From assembly GCA_024291935.2 (NCBI GenBank), contig CM044305.1, positions 90,698,397-90,762,396 on the forward strand: 64,000 nt of DNA, in the 5' to 3' direction. Shown here piece after piece: positions 51,501 through 64,000 of this stretch (positions are counted from its first letter, which is position 1; every line of letters begins with the position of its first letter). Made by a program: the position numbers and the translations under genes. Under the pieces are notes generated by a model. It was not told where the DNA came from and ran no database searches. It saw nothing but the letters and a program-made list of their open reading frames with translations. Source of the DNA: Okapia johnstoni (lineage: Eukaryota; Chordata; Mammalia; Artiodactyla; Giraffidae).

Positions 51501-51749
51501 CACCCAGAGACATCTTCGAGTTAAGAATACCATCTGAAATGGCCTCACATACAAGTTTAACACAAGTTATCGGTCTCCACAAGCTGCTCTGGCCACCAGA
51601 AAACAACAATGCCATTTAAATTGGAAGTGATGACCAAAACAGAACAAACTCCAAAACATGGGTTTTAATCCCTCAAATAAGAAAACACTTAAATATAGTC
51701 ACTACTTCCTGTTTTCATCCTAGAATTTAGCCAGAGCATTCTGAACTTC

Positions 51750-51751
<2 letters not shown>

Positions 51752-51784
<33 letters not shown>
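51752..51784. repeat. (AC)n microsatellite
   Basis: About sixteen AC units. Confidence 0.97.
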
Positions 51785-51787
<3 letters not shown>

Positions 51788-52454
51788 TAAAACTGGAATG
51801 AAATAGTAAATAAGAATCAGATAACACTCTCCTCATTTTTTAATAACTCTCATGTGAATCATATCTTTCAGAAATGGTAAAAGGAACACATAATCAAGTT
51901 TCTGGATCAGAACACAAATTATCCCAAAGATATCCAGATATGAACGCTGTTGAAAATCTAAGAATATCCACTGCTTCTGACACAGCTAAAACCTGAGTAA
52001 GAAATTTAACGCAGTCTCATTCTCTAACAAGAGATACTACTAAGGCAAACATTATCAATTCATTTTAGAGGAGAATGGCTTGGGTGGGTAAAATGTCATT
52101 CTTAAAGATGCTAGGAGGCAGCAATTGGCCTTTCAGTGGAGAGTCACAGAGCTTGTTGATTTATTTTCATTCTGAAAAATTATTTTTATTCATTATTCAG
52201 GCTGCTGAGCTGAGCTTTTCCCCTCATCACAGCTGCAGAATTTTAGCCCCAAAGACAAATAACTAATTTTTTCAACACCCCCAGTTTGTTTTTTCTTAAT
52301 CTTTCATTCTAGTTCAACTGTAGTTTTGGTGACTGCCTGTAAATACAACCTGTGGCTTCCACCTAATTTTTAACACTTCCCCTTTTTATCCCGGTATCAT
52401 TAGTCATTCACCACTACCTTGCTTGCTGTACCTATCTCCACCGGTTTTCCTTCT

Positions 52455-52580
52455 CCAGTCACTCAATGAACATTTATTGGGGACCCAGTGTATGTCAGGC
52501 ATGGGGTGCCAGATGGTGAGGATGAAAAATGAGCATCCTCTTTGCCCTAAAGGAGCTCGGAGTCTAGTATGGATTATTCC
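52455..52580 (-). mobile_element. L2 LINE 3' fragment
   Basis: CAATGAACATTTATTGGGG, GTATGTCAGGCATGGGGTG and AAAGGAGCTCGGAGTCTAGT fit the L2 3' end in reverse. Confidence 0.7.
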
Positions 52581-53499
52581 ACCAACCCACCCTACCCATT
52601 TCCATTTCCATTGCAATTATAACAATATCCTACCAAGCTTCCATGTCAAAACCATCTGTTGGAAAGCCTGTTGAATTTGAGATTTCTTGCCAGAATACCC
52701 TCTGACTTGCTGATCTCTCATACTCAAATTACTCCATTTTTATTCTGATGTTCAATAGAAACACTGAGTGGTAAATCTCTTCAGAACATGAAAGTCTTAA
52801 GAATTTCCATCATTTAATAAACCAAAGTTAGAGTGATTTTATTTTCAAAAGTCTTCCAAACCTACAGACTCTGATTATTTTCCTTTATTTTTTGTTAGAA
52901 AAGGAAACAAGTCTGTTAAAACCTGCAAATATGCACTATTTTCTGCATTACTCATCTTTCCTAAATAGTTGCAGCTGTTTCACATGCTTTTTCCCTGCAA
53001 AAAGATGGAGCAACATCCTGTACTGGATGTTAGGTTAGAGGGTGTGCTTTTTAGACAGTAAGATTAGAAATGGCAAATGACTGGCTGATGAAATGTTAAG
53101 AAGCAATCCCTCAAGAGCAGGACAGCAAGGATACAGCAGGACATTCATCAACCCTCCAAGTGTTTACATGCTATAAGAGCAGCCTTCTCAACTCCTTATC
53201 AGCTTTATGTATTTCAGGTCAAAAGTATGTAATGAAGGCACGCGTGGATCAGGTATGCACTGAGGTGACTCAAGTTTAAAAGCATTTCAGATCATAACAT
53301 TAAGTTCCAAAACCAAAGCACCAAATGTTATCATTACATTAAAGCACACACACATGTTTTCAATGGTTCAGTTCAGTGGTTCCCAACCTGTTGGTCTTAA
53401 GAGACCTTCCCAAACATCTATGGATTTATAAGTCTCCCAAGTTCTATTGAGGCCAAAAAGAGAGCACAAGGAGCACAGTATCATTTAAAGAGCAGTAAA

Positions 53500-53650
53500 C
53501 ATGAGAAGCCTTGGTCCTCGAACTGGCTCTGCAAAAAGGCAACTGGGTGAAGTGGGGCAAGTGACTGGCTGTCTTAGTCTCAATGACCTTGTATGTTAAA
53601 TGACTTTTGACCTCCCCTCTGGCTCTAACATTCAAAAGAGCTCTAAGATT
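53500..53650 (+). mobile_element. MIR-family fragment
   Basis: CAAGTGACTGGCTGTCTTAG, TCAATGACCTTGTATGTTAA and CTGGCTCTAACATTC fit a degraded sense MIR. Confidence 0.55.
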
Positions 53651-53739
53651 TTATGTTGCCACGATTCTGCTTCTCAGGGGCAGCCAGGGGCTTCCAGTGG
53701 AGGGCAGTGCTGAGGAACATCGGCCCCCAAATGAGCTCC

Positions 53740-53842
53740 TAGACTTAATGCTCCTCTCACAGTCAACAGTTTCTTTTATTCTCCGGAGTGTCCTTAGGGC
53801 CACAGTACCTGGCTGAGTTCTCAATAAATGTGTGAATGAATA
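53740..53842 (+). mobile_element. L2 LINE 3' end
   Basis: CACAGTACCTGGCTGAG followed by TTCTCAATAAATGTGTGAAT and GAATAG matches the L2 3' terminus. Confidence 0.65.
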
Positions 53843-55299
53843 GGAGGGCTGGAAGCGGCCTTCAGACTAAATCTCTGACTTCTTAGTCAACGAAGTCCTT
53901 AGAGGTTCTTAGGTAGATCTCCTGATCACTTTGAATTCCTTCTGCAGTGTACTTTCTCGTCTCCAAGCCTACTTCTGAGTTCAAAGGCAACTTCTACATT
54001 CTGTGTATGGTAGCAGGCCAAACAGAGTAGCTGTATTTTTGTAAATTATGAGACTACAGTTTTGTCTACCTCTGTGGGGGTGGTTCAGTTTGTACATTCC
54101 AATGTATGAATGCCAAAATCTGGAAACTAGCAGAGTTTTCGGTCCATTACGTCTGCAAGGCTGGAGGCCTGCCAAGGCTAATGGGGGGACATTTCTAGAC
54201 AAATAAATGGAGCCCCTTTGCAGACTTGTGCTTTGGAAACGAATTTTAAACTTCTACCACAGACAAACAGAAAACGATTCCCATTCTATCAAAGGGTGGA
54301 GGAATGAAGCAGTGATAGTAAAGCGAAACATTCTTCCCAGGACCACTGCCAGACTGACTAATCTACTCTCGCTGCCAGCCTAGCAGGACAGAGGTAAGTC
54401 CCTAGGACCAACTTCATAAACTGTGTCCAAGCAACGAACTTAAGTTTTGGGCTAGCTTCAGGTCTAATACACTATGGTCTTTCTCTACTTAATATCGAAA
54501 AGAATCGAGGCCAAATCGCTTGCAATTAAGGTAAGAAAAGCCTAAAAAGTGTTCTAATCACCACTGACAATAAGCAGGATGAACATAACCTGTTCCCATG
54601 ACCATAAAGGTCCACAGGTGAAGCTCTCTGACAATGAACTCCAAGGGGACAGGGCTCCACAGAAAGCAGGCTGAGATGGTCTGAATCTGGACTTAATGAA
54701 TGAAGGTGCTTTTAAAACACGGGGATCTCTGGGTCTGTCCTTGCTCCTTGCCCTATTCTGTCACGTCTCTCTGAACCACACTGCTTAAGAAGCACTTTCT
54801 GACTGCTCCAAGGTAATCCAGGTTTCTCAGCTGAGATACTCTGCTTGTAAATAACTGCCCTACCACTGCTGCCCAACTAAGTTTTCCTATTGTCAGCCAG
54901 GGCTGGACTGGGACCCCATCCTGGCCCAATTTAAAGCTTCCCCAGAGGGGCCTGCCACTCAAGGCTCTAGTTTAAAACACTGCCCTGGAAAAGGAGCTGA
55001 CCCACCCTAGAGCCCCAGAACTAAAAATAGTCCTGCAGGCAGGCCAGTTCCAGGCCCTCTTACATCCCACTGCACTTAGGTTGCACATTCCTGTCCGGGG
55101 AACTTTCCACATTCGGAATCTCATTCTGCTTGGGGCAAGGGTTAGAGCTGAAGGCACTTACAAAGCCCTCCATGACCTCTCCTGTTTTAGCAAGTGAGAC
55201 ACAGGCTGAGTGAGTGAATACATCTCCTGGAAGCCAGCAGTTCACTCCTTCAACCCCAGAAGAGGATTTCTGTAGCCTTGTTAAGCCTCAAAAAATAGA

Positions 55300-55420
55300 A
55301 AAGGGACCTAAAGCACAGAGGGATTAAAGAACAGAGGGATTAAGTGACTTATCCAAGGTCATCCAATGTAGCCCAGAAATCAGTCTCCCAGCTCTAAGTC
55401 CACTAAACTACATGCCATCA
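55300..55420 (-). mobile_element. MIR-family fragment
   Basis: GATTAAGTGACTTATCCAAG, GTCATCCAATGTAG and CCCAGCTCTAAGTCCACTA match the MIR reverse complement. Confidence 0.7.
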
Positions 55421-56540
55421 TAATAAACACATAAATCTGATCCAAAAAACACCTCCTTTGCACTATTTGGATATTTCTGTACAACTCGGGTATTATGGTG
55501 TTCCCTAGGCTGAGGATATTTGATCACTGGGCACAAAACCATAATTCATAGTTTCGCCCTATAGTATTGTAACCAGTTTTTTTTTTAATGCACAAATAAA
55601 ACAGAAAAGAGCACTCCTTTGCTGTTCTTTGTTGTTCCCTGGAAAGAGGTTCACAAATAAGAAAAGATTCCCTTTATTGGTCATTTCAAAAACAAAACAC
55701 TGGCAAGCCCTGGAGGAAGACAGTTGCATATTCAACTCTCAGGCAGAAGCACTATGGAGGGAGGAATACACTTGAGAGCCCACAAAACCCCTCCCAGGAC
55801 ATAAGCCCTGACTGTTCTGTGCCTACTGAGCCTGCGTGCGCAGCCAGCGACAGAAATGCTATTCATAATGGTGGCCTTGGAACGTCATCAGAATCGGCCT
55901 CAATTCTGAGTGATTCTTTCTAGACATCATCTAGATGGCTTTCTTGCCTCTAGTGCTCTTCCTACATACACAGAACTTGCCAGGACATCAACCTGCTGCT
56001 GCTTCATTCCTCAACCTTACACTAAGTCATGTCTAGAAAAGATTTGCAAGTTCACTTACCCATTTATTTTTTTGGAGCAAGATTCTTATAAATCATTTTA
56101 AATTATTGAGTTCTTTTTATGAATATACCATTTCCTGTCCTTAAAGTGACTGTAAATTACAGTCCACACCAGGACACATTGGAGAGTGAAAAGAGATACT
56201 ATTAACAATCACGCTGGCAACAGGTGTGAACCTGGCTGGACTGTGCTGGGCAAACCGGAAAAATGAGCCCCTCCCTCACCTATAATATTTCAAGTAAAGT
56301 ATTTGCTGAGATTTTCAAATAAAAGGGGTAAAAAAATGCCTAGTAGTTAAACTCTACGCTGTCTATCTTCCAACTGTGAATCATCTTGAAACAGTACTGG
56401 GGATGAAATGTATATGCTATTATTTTTCCTGGCAGCATCTGACGCCTTAATTTAATCTCAATTATCTCAATTATCTGGATGGCCAAACCATCCTTCAATC
56501 TCAATTATCTGAATGGTCAAACCAAACCCTTTGATAATGA

Positions 56541-56745
56541 TGCATGCGTGCTCAGTCACTAAGTCATGTCTGACTCTTTACCACCCCATGGACTAACCAG
56601 GCTCCTCTGTCCATGGGATTTTCCAGGCAGGAATACTGGAGTGGGTTGCCATTTCCTTCTCCAGGGCATCTTCCTGACTCAGGGATCCAACAGGCATCTC
56701 CTGCATTGCAGGCATTCTTTAACACTGGGCCACCTGGAAAGCCCC
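56541..56745 (-). mobile_element. Bov-tA SINE
   Basis: GTGCTCAGTCACTAAGTCAT to CTGGGCCACCTGGAAAGCCC. Confidence 0.92.
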
Positions 56746-57032
56746 GGGGCCAGTGATAGAGCATATTGTACAGAACTTCCAACATCCATGCTAAATACAT
56801 CCCATTCTTTCCACCCATCACACCAAGGTATAAATGGAATGCCTTCATTTCACAAAACACTGTTAAGAAAAGTATTCACGTTTCAACATCTTTTGTCCTC
56901 TCATTACTTATGATCTAAAAGATTTTATTGACTCACTTAGAGCTTCACTCTCAAGATCTTCAAGATGATAATTTTGTCATCTAAGTAAATATTGACAACA
57001 TTACTTCAATATTAAGGGATATAAGAGCGAAC

Positions 57033-57129
57033 ACCCATGGCAAGCTAGTGGTTAAGACTGCGATTCCAATGCAGGGGACAGGGGTTTGAGCTCTGGTCTG
57101 GGGAACTGGTGTGGCAAAAAAAAATATAT
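57033..57129 (+). mobile_element. CHR-2 type SINE (short)
   Basis: CAAGCTAGTGGTTAAGACTG head, GGTTTGAGCTCTGGTCTGGG and a TGTGGCAAAAAAAAAT tail. Confidence 0.75.
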
Positions 57130-57195
57130 TGAATCTTTAGACTTTGACATGGCTTCTTGATTCTGCTCACATATCCAAGTGTAAATCCTACTTAT

Positions 57196-57404
57196 GTGTG
57201 CTTAGTCGCTCAGTCATGTGTCCGAATCTTTGTGACCCAGGGACTGCAGCCCGCCAGGCTCCTCTGTCCATGGAATTCTCCAGGCAAGAATACTGGGGTG
57301 GGTAGCCATTCCCTTCTCCAGGGGATCTTCCTGACCCAGGGATCCAACCTGGGTCTCCTGCATTGCAGACAGATTCTTTACCATCTGAGCTACCAGGGAA
57401 GCCC
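57196..57404 (-). mobile_element. Bov-tA SINE
   Basis: GTGTGCTTAGTCGCTCAGTC to GAGCTACCAGGGAAGCCC with perfect 13-bp duplication AAATCCTACTTAT at 57183-57195 and 57405-57417. Confidence 0.95.
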
Positions 57405-57449
57405 AAATCCTACTTATACATAAATGTATACGTGCAGGATGTCATAAAA

Positions 57450-58098
57450 TACAGTAAAGACCGTTCCCAACATACAGTGGTTCAACTTACCATTCTTCCA
57501 CTTGAAGTGTTAGTGTTAGTTGCTCAGTTGTGGCCGACTATTTGCGACCCCATGGACTGCAGCCCACCAGGCTCCTCTGTCCATGAGATTTTTCAGGCAA
57601 GGATACTGGAGTGGGTTGCCATTTCCTTCTCCAGGGGATCTTCCCAACCCAGGGATTGAACCCAGGTCTCCTGCACTGCAGGCAGATTTCTTTACTGACT
57701 GAGCTACAAGGGAAGCCCCTTCCACTTGAAACCACACTTCAAAATTTGAATGTTGATCTTTTCCTGGGCTAGGGATACGTGGTAGGAGACTGGTGATGTT
57801 GGGCAGTGGCTGCCACTGAAGCTCCCGTCAGCCATGCATTCATGAGGGAAACCATCCATCCACCACTGTACCTAGACCACCATTCTGTTTTCCACTCTCA
57901 GGACAGTATTTAATAAACTACATGATATTTCCAGCACTATCATAAAATAGGCTTTGTGCTAGATGATTTTGCCCCGCTGTAGGCTATTTTTAAGTGTTCT
58001 GAGCATGTTTAAGGTAGACTAGGCTAAGCTATGATGCTCTGTAGGTTAGGTGCATTAAATGCATTTTCAACTTATTGTTAAGTTGAGGAAGATCTGTA
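57450..58098. mobile_element. DNA transposon remnant with terminal inverted repeats (possibly Tigger group)
   Basis: TACAGTAAAGACCGTTCCCA and CAGTGGTTCAACTTAC at the left mirror TCAACTTATTGTTAAGTTG and GAAGATCTGTA at the right. Internal marks are GATCTTTTCCTGGGCTAGGG and AAGGTAGACTAGGCTAAGC. Split by a Bov-tA at 57507-57718. No coding capacity. Confidence 0.6.
57507..57718 (-). mobile_element. Bov-tA SINE inserted in the DNA transposon
   Basis: GTTAGTTGCTCAGTTGTGGC to GAGCTACAAGGGAAGCC; perfect 12-bp duplication CTTCCACTTGAA at 57495-57506 and 57719-57730. Confidence 0.95.
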
Positions 58099-58267
58099 CC
58101 TTTTTGATAAACCAGGACATTTTTAGCCTACTTATAATTAAATAATTTCATATAAAACTGCATCCTTGAATCTCCCCCCAAAGCAGGACATACAACTGAT
58201 TTAACCTTTACCACTGCTATATGTTTGCTTTCAGTCCTGTTACTACATTCCTTCATGTAATAAAGTG

Positions 58268-58396
58268 AAAGAAGTGAAGTCGCTCAGTCGTGTCTGACTC
58301 TTTGTGACCCCATGGACTGTAGCCTGCCGGGATTCTCTGTCCATGGGATTTTCCAGGCAAGAGTACTAGAGTGGGGTGCCATTTCCTTCTCTGGGG
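58268..58396 (-). mobile_element. Bov-A monomer SINE
   Basis: A single Bov-A unit without tRNA-like head (GTCGCTCAGTCGTGTCTGAC to GCCATTTCCTTCTC). Perfect 15-bp duplication TCATGTAATAAAGTG at 58253-58267 and 58397-58411. Confidence 0.95.
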
Positions 58397-60547
58397 TCAT
58401 GTAATAAAGTGCTCTTCAAAAACTAGTTTATCAGTTAAGTTTGCCTCCTCTGAGAAAGGTTATGACCTTTTTATACCCTGTGGGGCTTTTGACCCTGTTT
58501 TTTCTTGTATTTCTGTGAAGTTATAGTTCTCACAGAGCCACTGTCACTTACATGAGATAACCAGAGTCTGTCTTAAATGATATTAAATGTATACACACTA
58601 AACCATTTGAGTTAAGCTAAGAAACCTAATATACTATTATGAATGACAAGAAACCTAGTCAAGAATGTCAATTTTTTTCAAATGCTTCACTTGCATGGTG
58701 AATTATAATGCAGTCACACCATCCATGGTACTATCTCTCCTAAATGAATTTAAATTAAATTAAACACCCCAGTATTTACAAAGCTTTCCTTCCAGGATAC
58801 ATAATTCTTTCTGCATATGATATGAACATTGAAATGAGAAATTCTTGAACAGCAAGTAACCAGAGGTACAGTACTGAGCATTTAATTATCCTAAGGCACT
58901 GGGGGAAGAGAGAGGTCAAGAATTAGGCTTTAAATAAATCATTTTCATCAGAAAATTGTTTGGTGACCTATGAAACATTCAACCAAGGAATCTGGAATCA
59001 AGCACTCACAGCCCAGCTGTGACTAATATTACTATTAACAACCCACCATTCAAGAGGCAGATCAAAATAATTAACACTCGACTTGATAAAAAAAAGGCCA
59101 AATTACTCCCATATGATTGCTTTTAAAATAAGCAAGTTATGTCAACCAGTTGATTACTTAGTTAAAAATGAAAGCTGACAAGGTGGATTGAGCGGAGGTG
59201 GGAGGTCAGAGTTCTCAAGCCAGTACATATGAAAATAAAATTTCAAAGTCAAGTGTCTTCTTACCAAATGCTTTAAAACAAAAACAGAAAAGCACCTCAA
59301 AACCCACCCACATTGCTCCCAAAATAAGTGTTTTTGCCCTGAGAATATGGGACATGCAATCTGAGGTTTTTGTTCACCTCACAGCTACAGCAGCAAAATC
59401 TGTCCACAGCGCCAAATTTTTTGGTAAAGTCAACAATCTGTCTTGTCTTTTACTGTCAACCCAAAACAAACCATGGGTGGAAGGGAGGGACAGAGAGGCT
59501 ATTTTGCAAGAGTTGGTTAAGGGTTCTGGATTGGTTTATTTGATGGAAAAAAGCAATTTTCTAGAGAACCACTTGAAATAAAGAAGCCAACAAGCAGACG
59601 CTGGAACATTGGGAAAGCTCATCATTTGGACTCATCTGCATCAACTCAGAGTTCCCATACCTAAGTTCTTCAGGTTGCTTGGAGATCCTTTTTTCATACC
59701 TTCATTGTTCCAGGTGGACAGTTCCATGTCAACTTTTCGACTTGGGTCATACTTCCAGTCTTACCCAAGAGATGCTTTAAATGCTCCAGTTGTAATAAGC
59801 CATTTTTTCCTCCTTGGATGTTCTTCAGCCTCCAGAAGCCACTTACAGATTTAACTAATTTCCCTTTCGAGGATTGAATGACCACTAGCTCAGTAACTAT
59901 TTAAGGACCCAGTCCTACATTCAGAAAAATTCCATAGAATTGCTAACCAAAAGAGAGGTTCTTTTAAGACTAGCTCTTGGGGCGGGGGCCGGGGGTTTCG
60001 AAGCAAAAAGGAAGTTTCAATTACTTTGTGAAGTGAAGCAGAAAAATTAAGTGAGATCCAAGCAAACTTTATTAGCTATGACAAGCAATCCTTAGCTTGT
60101 TTCATGAGTGCTCTGAAACCTCTGCTAAAATATTTGAAAAATTCATCAAGCTGTGGCATCCCAATTTAGCTGCTGTGTATGTGTATGTGTGTATGTGTGT
60201 ACACATATATGAAAATTAGTCTTTCAGCAAGTTCCCCTTCAGTGTGTTTTATGAACATCATTTTTCTTAAAAGTCCTAAGCCATCTTCGTGTTCAAATAA
60301 TAAATGTAATTGGAAACTGTGGCAAATTTTGAAACTGTTCATTAAAAGCCTACTTTATTCTTGACTTCCAGGCCTAAACTAGCCTCAGTATCTCTTCTCT
60401 CAGAGTCTGTCATGACCCCCACTACAAACAAGACAGGGCAGAACTACAAAAACTAAGAAGCAATTCATACTCACTGATATTCTTAAGGCAAATATGCAGT
60501 CCTTTGAATCACGGTGTTCATTATTTTAAATAACTTTCAGTTGCAGG

Positions 60548-60555
<8 letters not shown>

Positions 60556-60605
<50 letters not shown>

Positions 60606-60613
60606 TACACACA
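60556..60613. repeat. (CT)n(CA)n microsatellite
   Basis: About 14 CT units followed directly by about 14 CA units with one TA interruption. Confidence 0.97.
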
Positions 60614-63136
60614 TATTACTCAAACTGCTGCTTTACTCAAATCACTACTGTCTTTGGCGGGGAAGTGTCGGTGTCCTCTCTGCCCCAGTGCTGAAACATG
60701 CTCAGGTTTTGGAATCTAAATAAATTCAAAGAGAAGCCTGCAGCCATCATTTCTAAATATAAATAAAGCCATCTTCATACACAAAGCTTGTCTTTCATGG
60801 GCATACCCTTTCTTTGATAGAAAAAAAACAAGCTTGAGTTGATTTCTCTTTTTCCAAATTGGTTCATATAAATATAAGAAAACACTTAGGCCATTATATG
60901 AGTTACAAGGTTTCTCACAGGGAGAGGCAATTCACTGACCCAACAGAAACTGAGGCTTCAAGATAATTTGCTTTCCAGGACATTCTAAAAGTCATTCTAA
61001 GATTGAGACAAGGGCTGCAGGTGTTTTCATAGCAATGAGTGAGGCCACCTACCCTAAATAAGCACCTCCATTCCCTTAACACCCAAGGCCAATACCAAGC
61101 CGCTCCATCCAGACCCTGGCTCAACAGTTTGAGGAGTCTCCACGAAGCCCAAATTTTGCTTTTCAATTTATGTCTTCGTTTTTTAAGGAGGCCCTAAGGG
61201 CATAAATTAAGGGCAGTCATAACATGCTGGTGTTCATTTTCTGGAACGAAACCTCCTGACCCACTCTCAAGCTTAACACTCGGGCCCCTCTCTTCCGAGT
61301 CATCTACCCCTACTTGTGACCAACGACCACCCCCCCACAGTCAATCAGCTTCAGGACTACTGATAACCAAAACTCTCAGATGTTCATGGAGAAAATACCA
61401 GCAAATGTGGTTTCTGGTTCAATAGTAATACCTAACTTACTAGTTCTTTCAAAATTCTTCCTGTTTCTTGCATTTTCTGAAAATGAATAAAGATTGAAAC
61501 ACATAGTATAAAGGAAAACGTGTTCCCCCTCCTCACTCACACACATGCGCACACACACACTCCCCACTCCCCCCAAAAGCAAATATAACATTTTCCTAAA
61601 TGCCAAAGTATAGTAAAAGATTTTTATTCCTCTGTCACATGCCAAAGAAGAACAGCTGTGGCCTCCATTTACTGATAAACACTATTTGTTCAGCCTTCCT
61701 GAGGAAGATGGAGTTATTTCAAAATTCTTGTTGCCGACCATTGTATTTGCAAAGTTATAGATACTTCGCATCTCTGAAAATATTCCTCTGACCTGGTCTT
61801 TTACAATCTACTTAAAAGCTTCTCAAGAAATACAGATCCTAATTCTAGGAAAACCAGTCATTACTTCAAAGTCACAGACACCCAGATATGCGTCACTTAT
61901 TTTCCTAACACGAAATTTGTCTTCTGGACTGTTAAAAAGTCTTTAATAAGAATGAACAATGAAAGCAATTTCTTTAGAAAGGCTTGATTCCTAGCAGTAT
62001 CAGGCTCCTAAATGGAGCCTAAGGGTGGGAGCAGCAACAATCCAAAGCTCAACACGAAGCCAAGTGTTCACCGATGGGATTAACGCTGTTATTAATAAAT
62101 TATGAGCTCTCACAGCCTGCCCGGTGGGGACAGTGCTCTTGGAGGGAAAGTTCTGGTGGCTCAAAAGAGAGGATCCTCTCAAATTCCTGCCCCTTTGCTT
62201 CCCAATTCCTTTTCCACTCTCTGTCCACCTGCCTTGAAGAGAGTTGCATGAAATGCTCATTCCCCACCCCCACCCCACGCCACAGGTTAAGCTCAACTAA
62301 TACTCATAATTGCCAAACTGGAAGTTTTGCCAAGGCCTTTGATAAGGTCTCTGGTACAAATTAGGAGCATTTGAGGAGTTTGCTTAAGAGCAAGCACATG
62401 TCTTTGGAACTGCTGCATTCCTGCTTATCACGTTTTGAAAGTTGCTGGGACAGCTGAGATAGCGAGCTTTGCAAGTTCAAAGCAGTTTTCAATATTGTGC
62501 TCCTTAGTGTGTGGCTTTTCATATCTTATTGCAGGACAACATTAAAACCACATGATCCTACAGGTTTCACTTTGGAGTCTTCACCGATTTGAGAGGGATG
62601 CGAACATGTGCTGAGCTTCAAAATGCCCTGAACTCCTGCACTCTTCCCATTAATGTTTTATTGACACCTTCTCAACTTGGACGCCAGGCCTCCTGTTACG
62701 GTACTCAGAGGAATTTGAGATAGAACCTCTCAATACCACTTATTTTCTGAATGCACAACAGGCATGTCCTCAGTGGCAAGTAAAAGCATTCCTTACCAGA
62801 TGCTCATGCTCAGATAAAGAGAACAATGCTAAAAAGAACCAAATCAGCTACATGGAGTACTGATGTCTATAGCACTAGTCTAACTGTATCCTCTAAACCT
62901 TCTGTTTTTCCCCCTTCAAACAGACAGAGCACCAGACTCACAAGACAATACACAAAACAGTTGAGAGAAAAGCACCCATGTCTCACTAGTACACAAAAGG
63001 AGATACATTTCAAATTTGTTCTGACAACAGCTTTACATGCTATTTTAAAAATGATTCCAAAGTTGGGTTATTTCAAGAAAACACACACACACACAATGGC
63101 ATTCATCTTCGTTAATATCAGTGCATAAGTTCACTT

Positions 63137-63235
63137 ATTGAGTCAACACTGAGCATCTCCCATGTGGCAGGCATGCACTGGGCTCAGAGCCGGGGTCTCC
63201 AAGTCCCTGCCTTAAGGAAGCTTCCAGTCTTGGGC
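63137..63235 (-). mobile_element. L2 LINE 3' fragment
   Basis: TATTGAGTCAACACTGAGCA, CATGTGGCAGGCATGCACTG and AAGGAAGCTTCCAGTCTTGG fit reverse L2. Confidence 0.65.
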
Positions 63236-63564
63236 TTTCCCATTACCAGGGCTCTGAGGCAAAGGGGACGCCATCATCTGACAACAAGGTTGCAGGAAGT
63301 CAGACATCAGAAAGGGAGGCTCTGCAAAGTCCAACTGTGGAGCCTATAGAATAGGAATTGGAATAGAGGGCACACTCATCTCCAAGTTATTGAGGGAAAA
63401 TGGGCAAAAATCAGGAAGGCCACTGTCCATGACTCCTCTTATCACAGGGAAGGAACCAGAGACAGGGCCCTCAGGACGCCCCTCTGTCCACAGAAAGCAG
63501 ATGTGTGGTTACTTAGGACTAAGCAGGGGGCTAAAGGGAGGACTGATTGCTAAAGGGGTTTCTT

Positions 63565-63680
63565 TGGGGAGGGTGACAAAAATGTTCTAAAGAGAGTTAG
63601 TGACTGTGACTATATTAAAAACCACTGAATTGTACACTTTAACATGATGACTTTCATAGTATGATTTGTAGAGCTGGGGG
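63565..63680 (+). mobile_element. L1 3'-end fragment (old)
   Basis: GGTGACAAAAATGTTCTAAA and AAAACCACTGAATTGTACAC match the 3' end of older L1s. Confidence 0.72.
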
Positions 63681-64000
63681 AAAAAATACTCCAATCCATG
63701 AGGCTGCTGTGGTTGGGGAAGGCTTTGAGAAATCAGAACAAACACTCCCCTCATAGTCACCAAAGGAAAAAGAAAGTCCTACTCTTTAGACAAACCAAAG
63801 GGTAATTCATTTGTCCCTGGAATATCACCTGCTGTTCTGAAACTACTGAACACTACCTAGAGACTTTCTAGAGAAGGGCAATAACAACAAAATAAAGGAA
63901 CAAGAAGGGAGAAGGCAGATGGGAGAAAAAGACAACTGGTTGAAGGTGAATGGAGGGAAGAGAAATGTGGCAAGTCACAAAGAGCGTGGCCAGGGTGAGC

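Larger units (their letters stand above)
29761..64000 (-). other. GPC4: GPC4 intron 1 (3' part)
   Basis: Everything upstream of the exon 2 acceptor TTCCAG to the right edge, at least 34 kb. A long first intron fits GPC4. It holds the repeats listed separately. Stretches with no recognisable element include about 29761-30850, 31090-33480, 36370-38410, 41050-43870, 44165-46030, 46705-48290, 51510-52450, 53850-55295, 55425-56535, 58415-60550 and 60620-63130. These are AT-rich with scattered short tracts. No exon, CpG island or promoter of GPC4 is visible, so exon 1 must lie further right. Confidence 0.8.

Noticed and set aside
59198..59581. Open frame of 127 codons on the plus strand, antisense to GPC4
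   Set aside because: No family resemblance, no splice or promoter context, and the length fits chance.
62320..62370. AKAFDKVSG-like frame resembling the SKAFDTVSH motif of LINE reverse transcriptases
   Set aside because: The match is only about ten residues with no flanking similarity, so it may be coincidence.

Overview
This is a stretch of ruminant (bovid) nuclear DNA, not microbial. It is full of SINEs found only in ruminants (Bov-tA, Bov-A2), cetartiodactyl CHR-2 SINEs, BovB (RTE) fragments and ruminant-type L1 tails. It also carries older mammalian repeats (MIR, L2, MER5, MaLR, Tigger, mariner, CR1/L3). There are no operons, no CRISPR array and no dense coding.

The only gene I can support is an internal part of glypican-4 (GPC4) on the minus strand, a gene that is X-linked in mammals. 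Three consecutive coding exons are visible, each with a proper acceptor and donor and with compatible phases: probable exon 2 (29602-29760, 159 nt), exon 3 (15977-16368, 392 nt) and exon 4 (3990-4155, 166 nt). They join into one open frame of about 238 residues. This covers the second half of the N-terminal cysteine cluster, the helical core and the complete glypican cysteine signature. Exon 1 (signal peptide), the later exons (rest of the core, protease site, glycosaminoglycan attachment, GPI signal), the promoter and the 3' UTR are outside the window.

Layout in + coordinates: 1-3989 is the start of intron 4; 3990-4155 exon 4; 4156-15976 intron 3; 15977-16368 exon 3; 16369-29601 intron 2; 29602-29760 exon 2; 29761-64000 the 3' part of a long intron 1. 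The introns are a layered record of retrotransposition. Many SINEs have clear target-site duplications (TSDs). Two snRNA-derived retrogenes are present: a U6-L1 chimera in intron 4 and a 3'-truncated U2 fragment in intron 2. Two relics of CR1/L3-like LINE coding sequence lie in intron 1.

I found no previously undescribed multi-gene system. The items most worth a second look are the U6-L1 chimera with extra 3' sequence, the truncated U2 copy, a CCAAT/ATGGCG/splice-donor cluster in intron 2 that resembles a cryptic first exon, SINEs within about 40 nt of two GPC4 splice donors, and a few strong G-quadruplex motifs. Repeat family names and comparisons with human GPC4 come from memory of consensus and protein sequences, without a database search; repeat ends are approximate unless TSDs are given.
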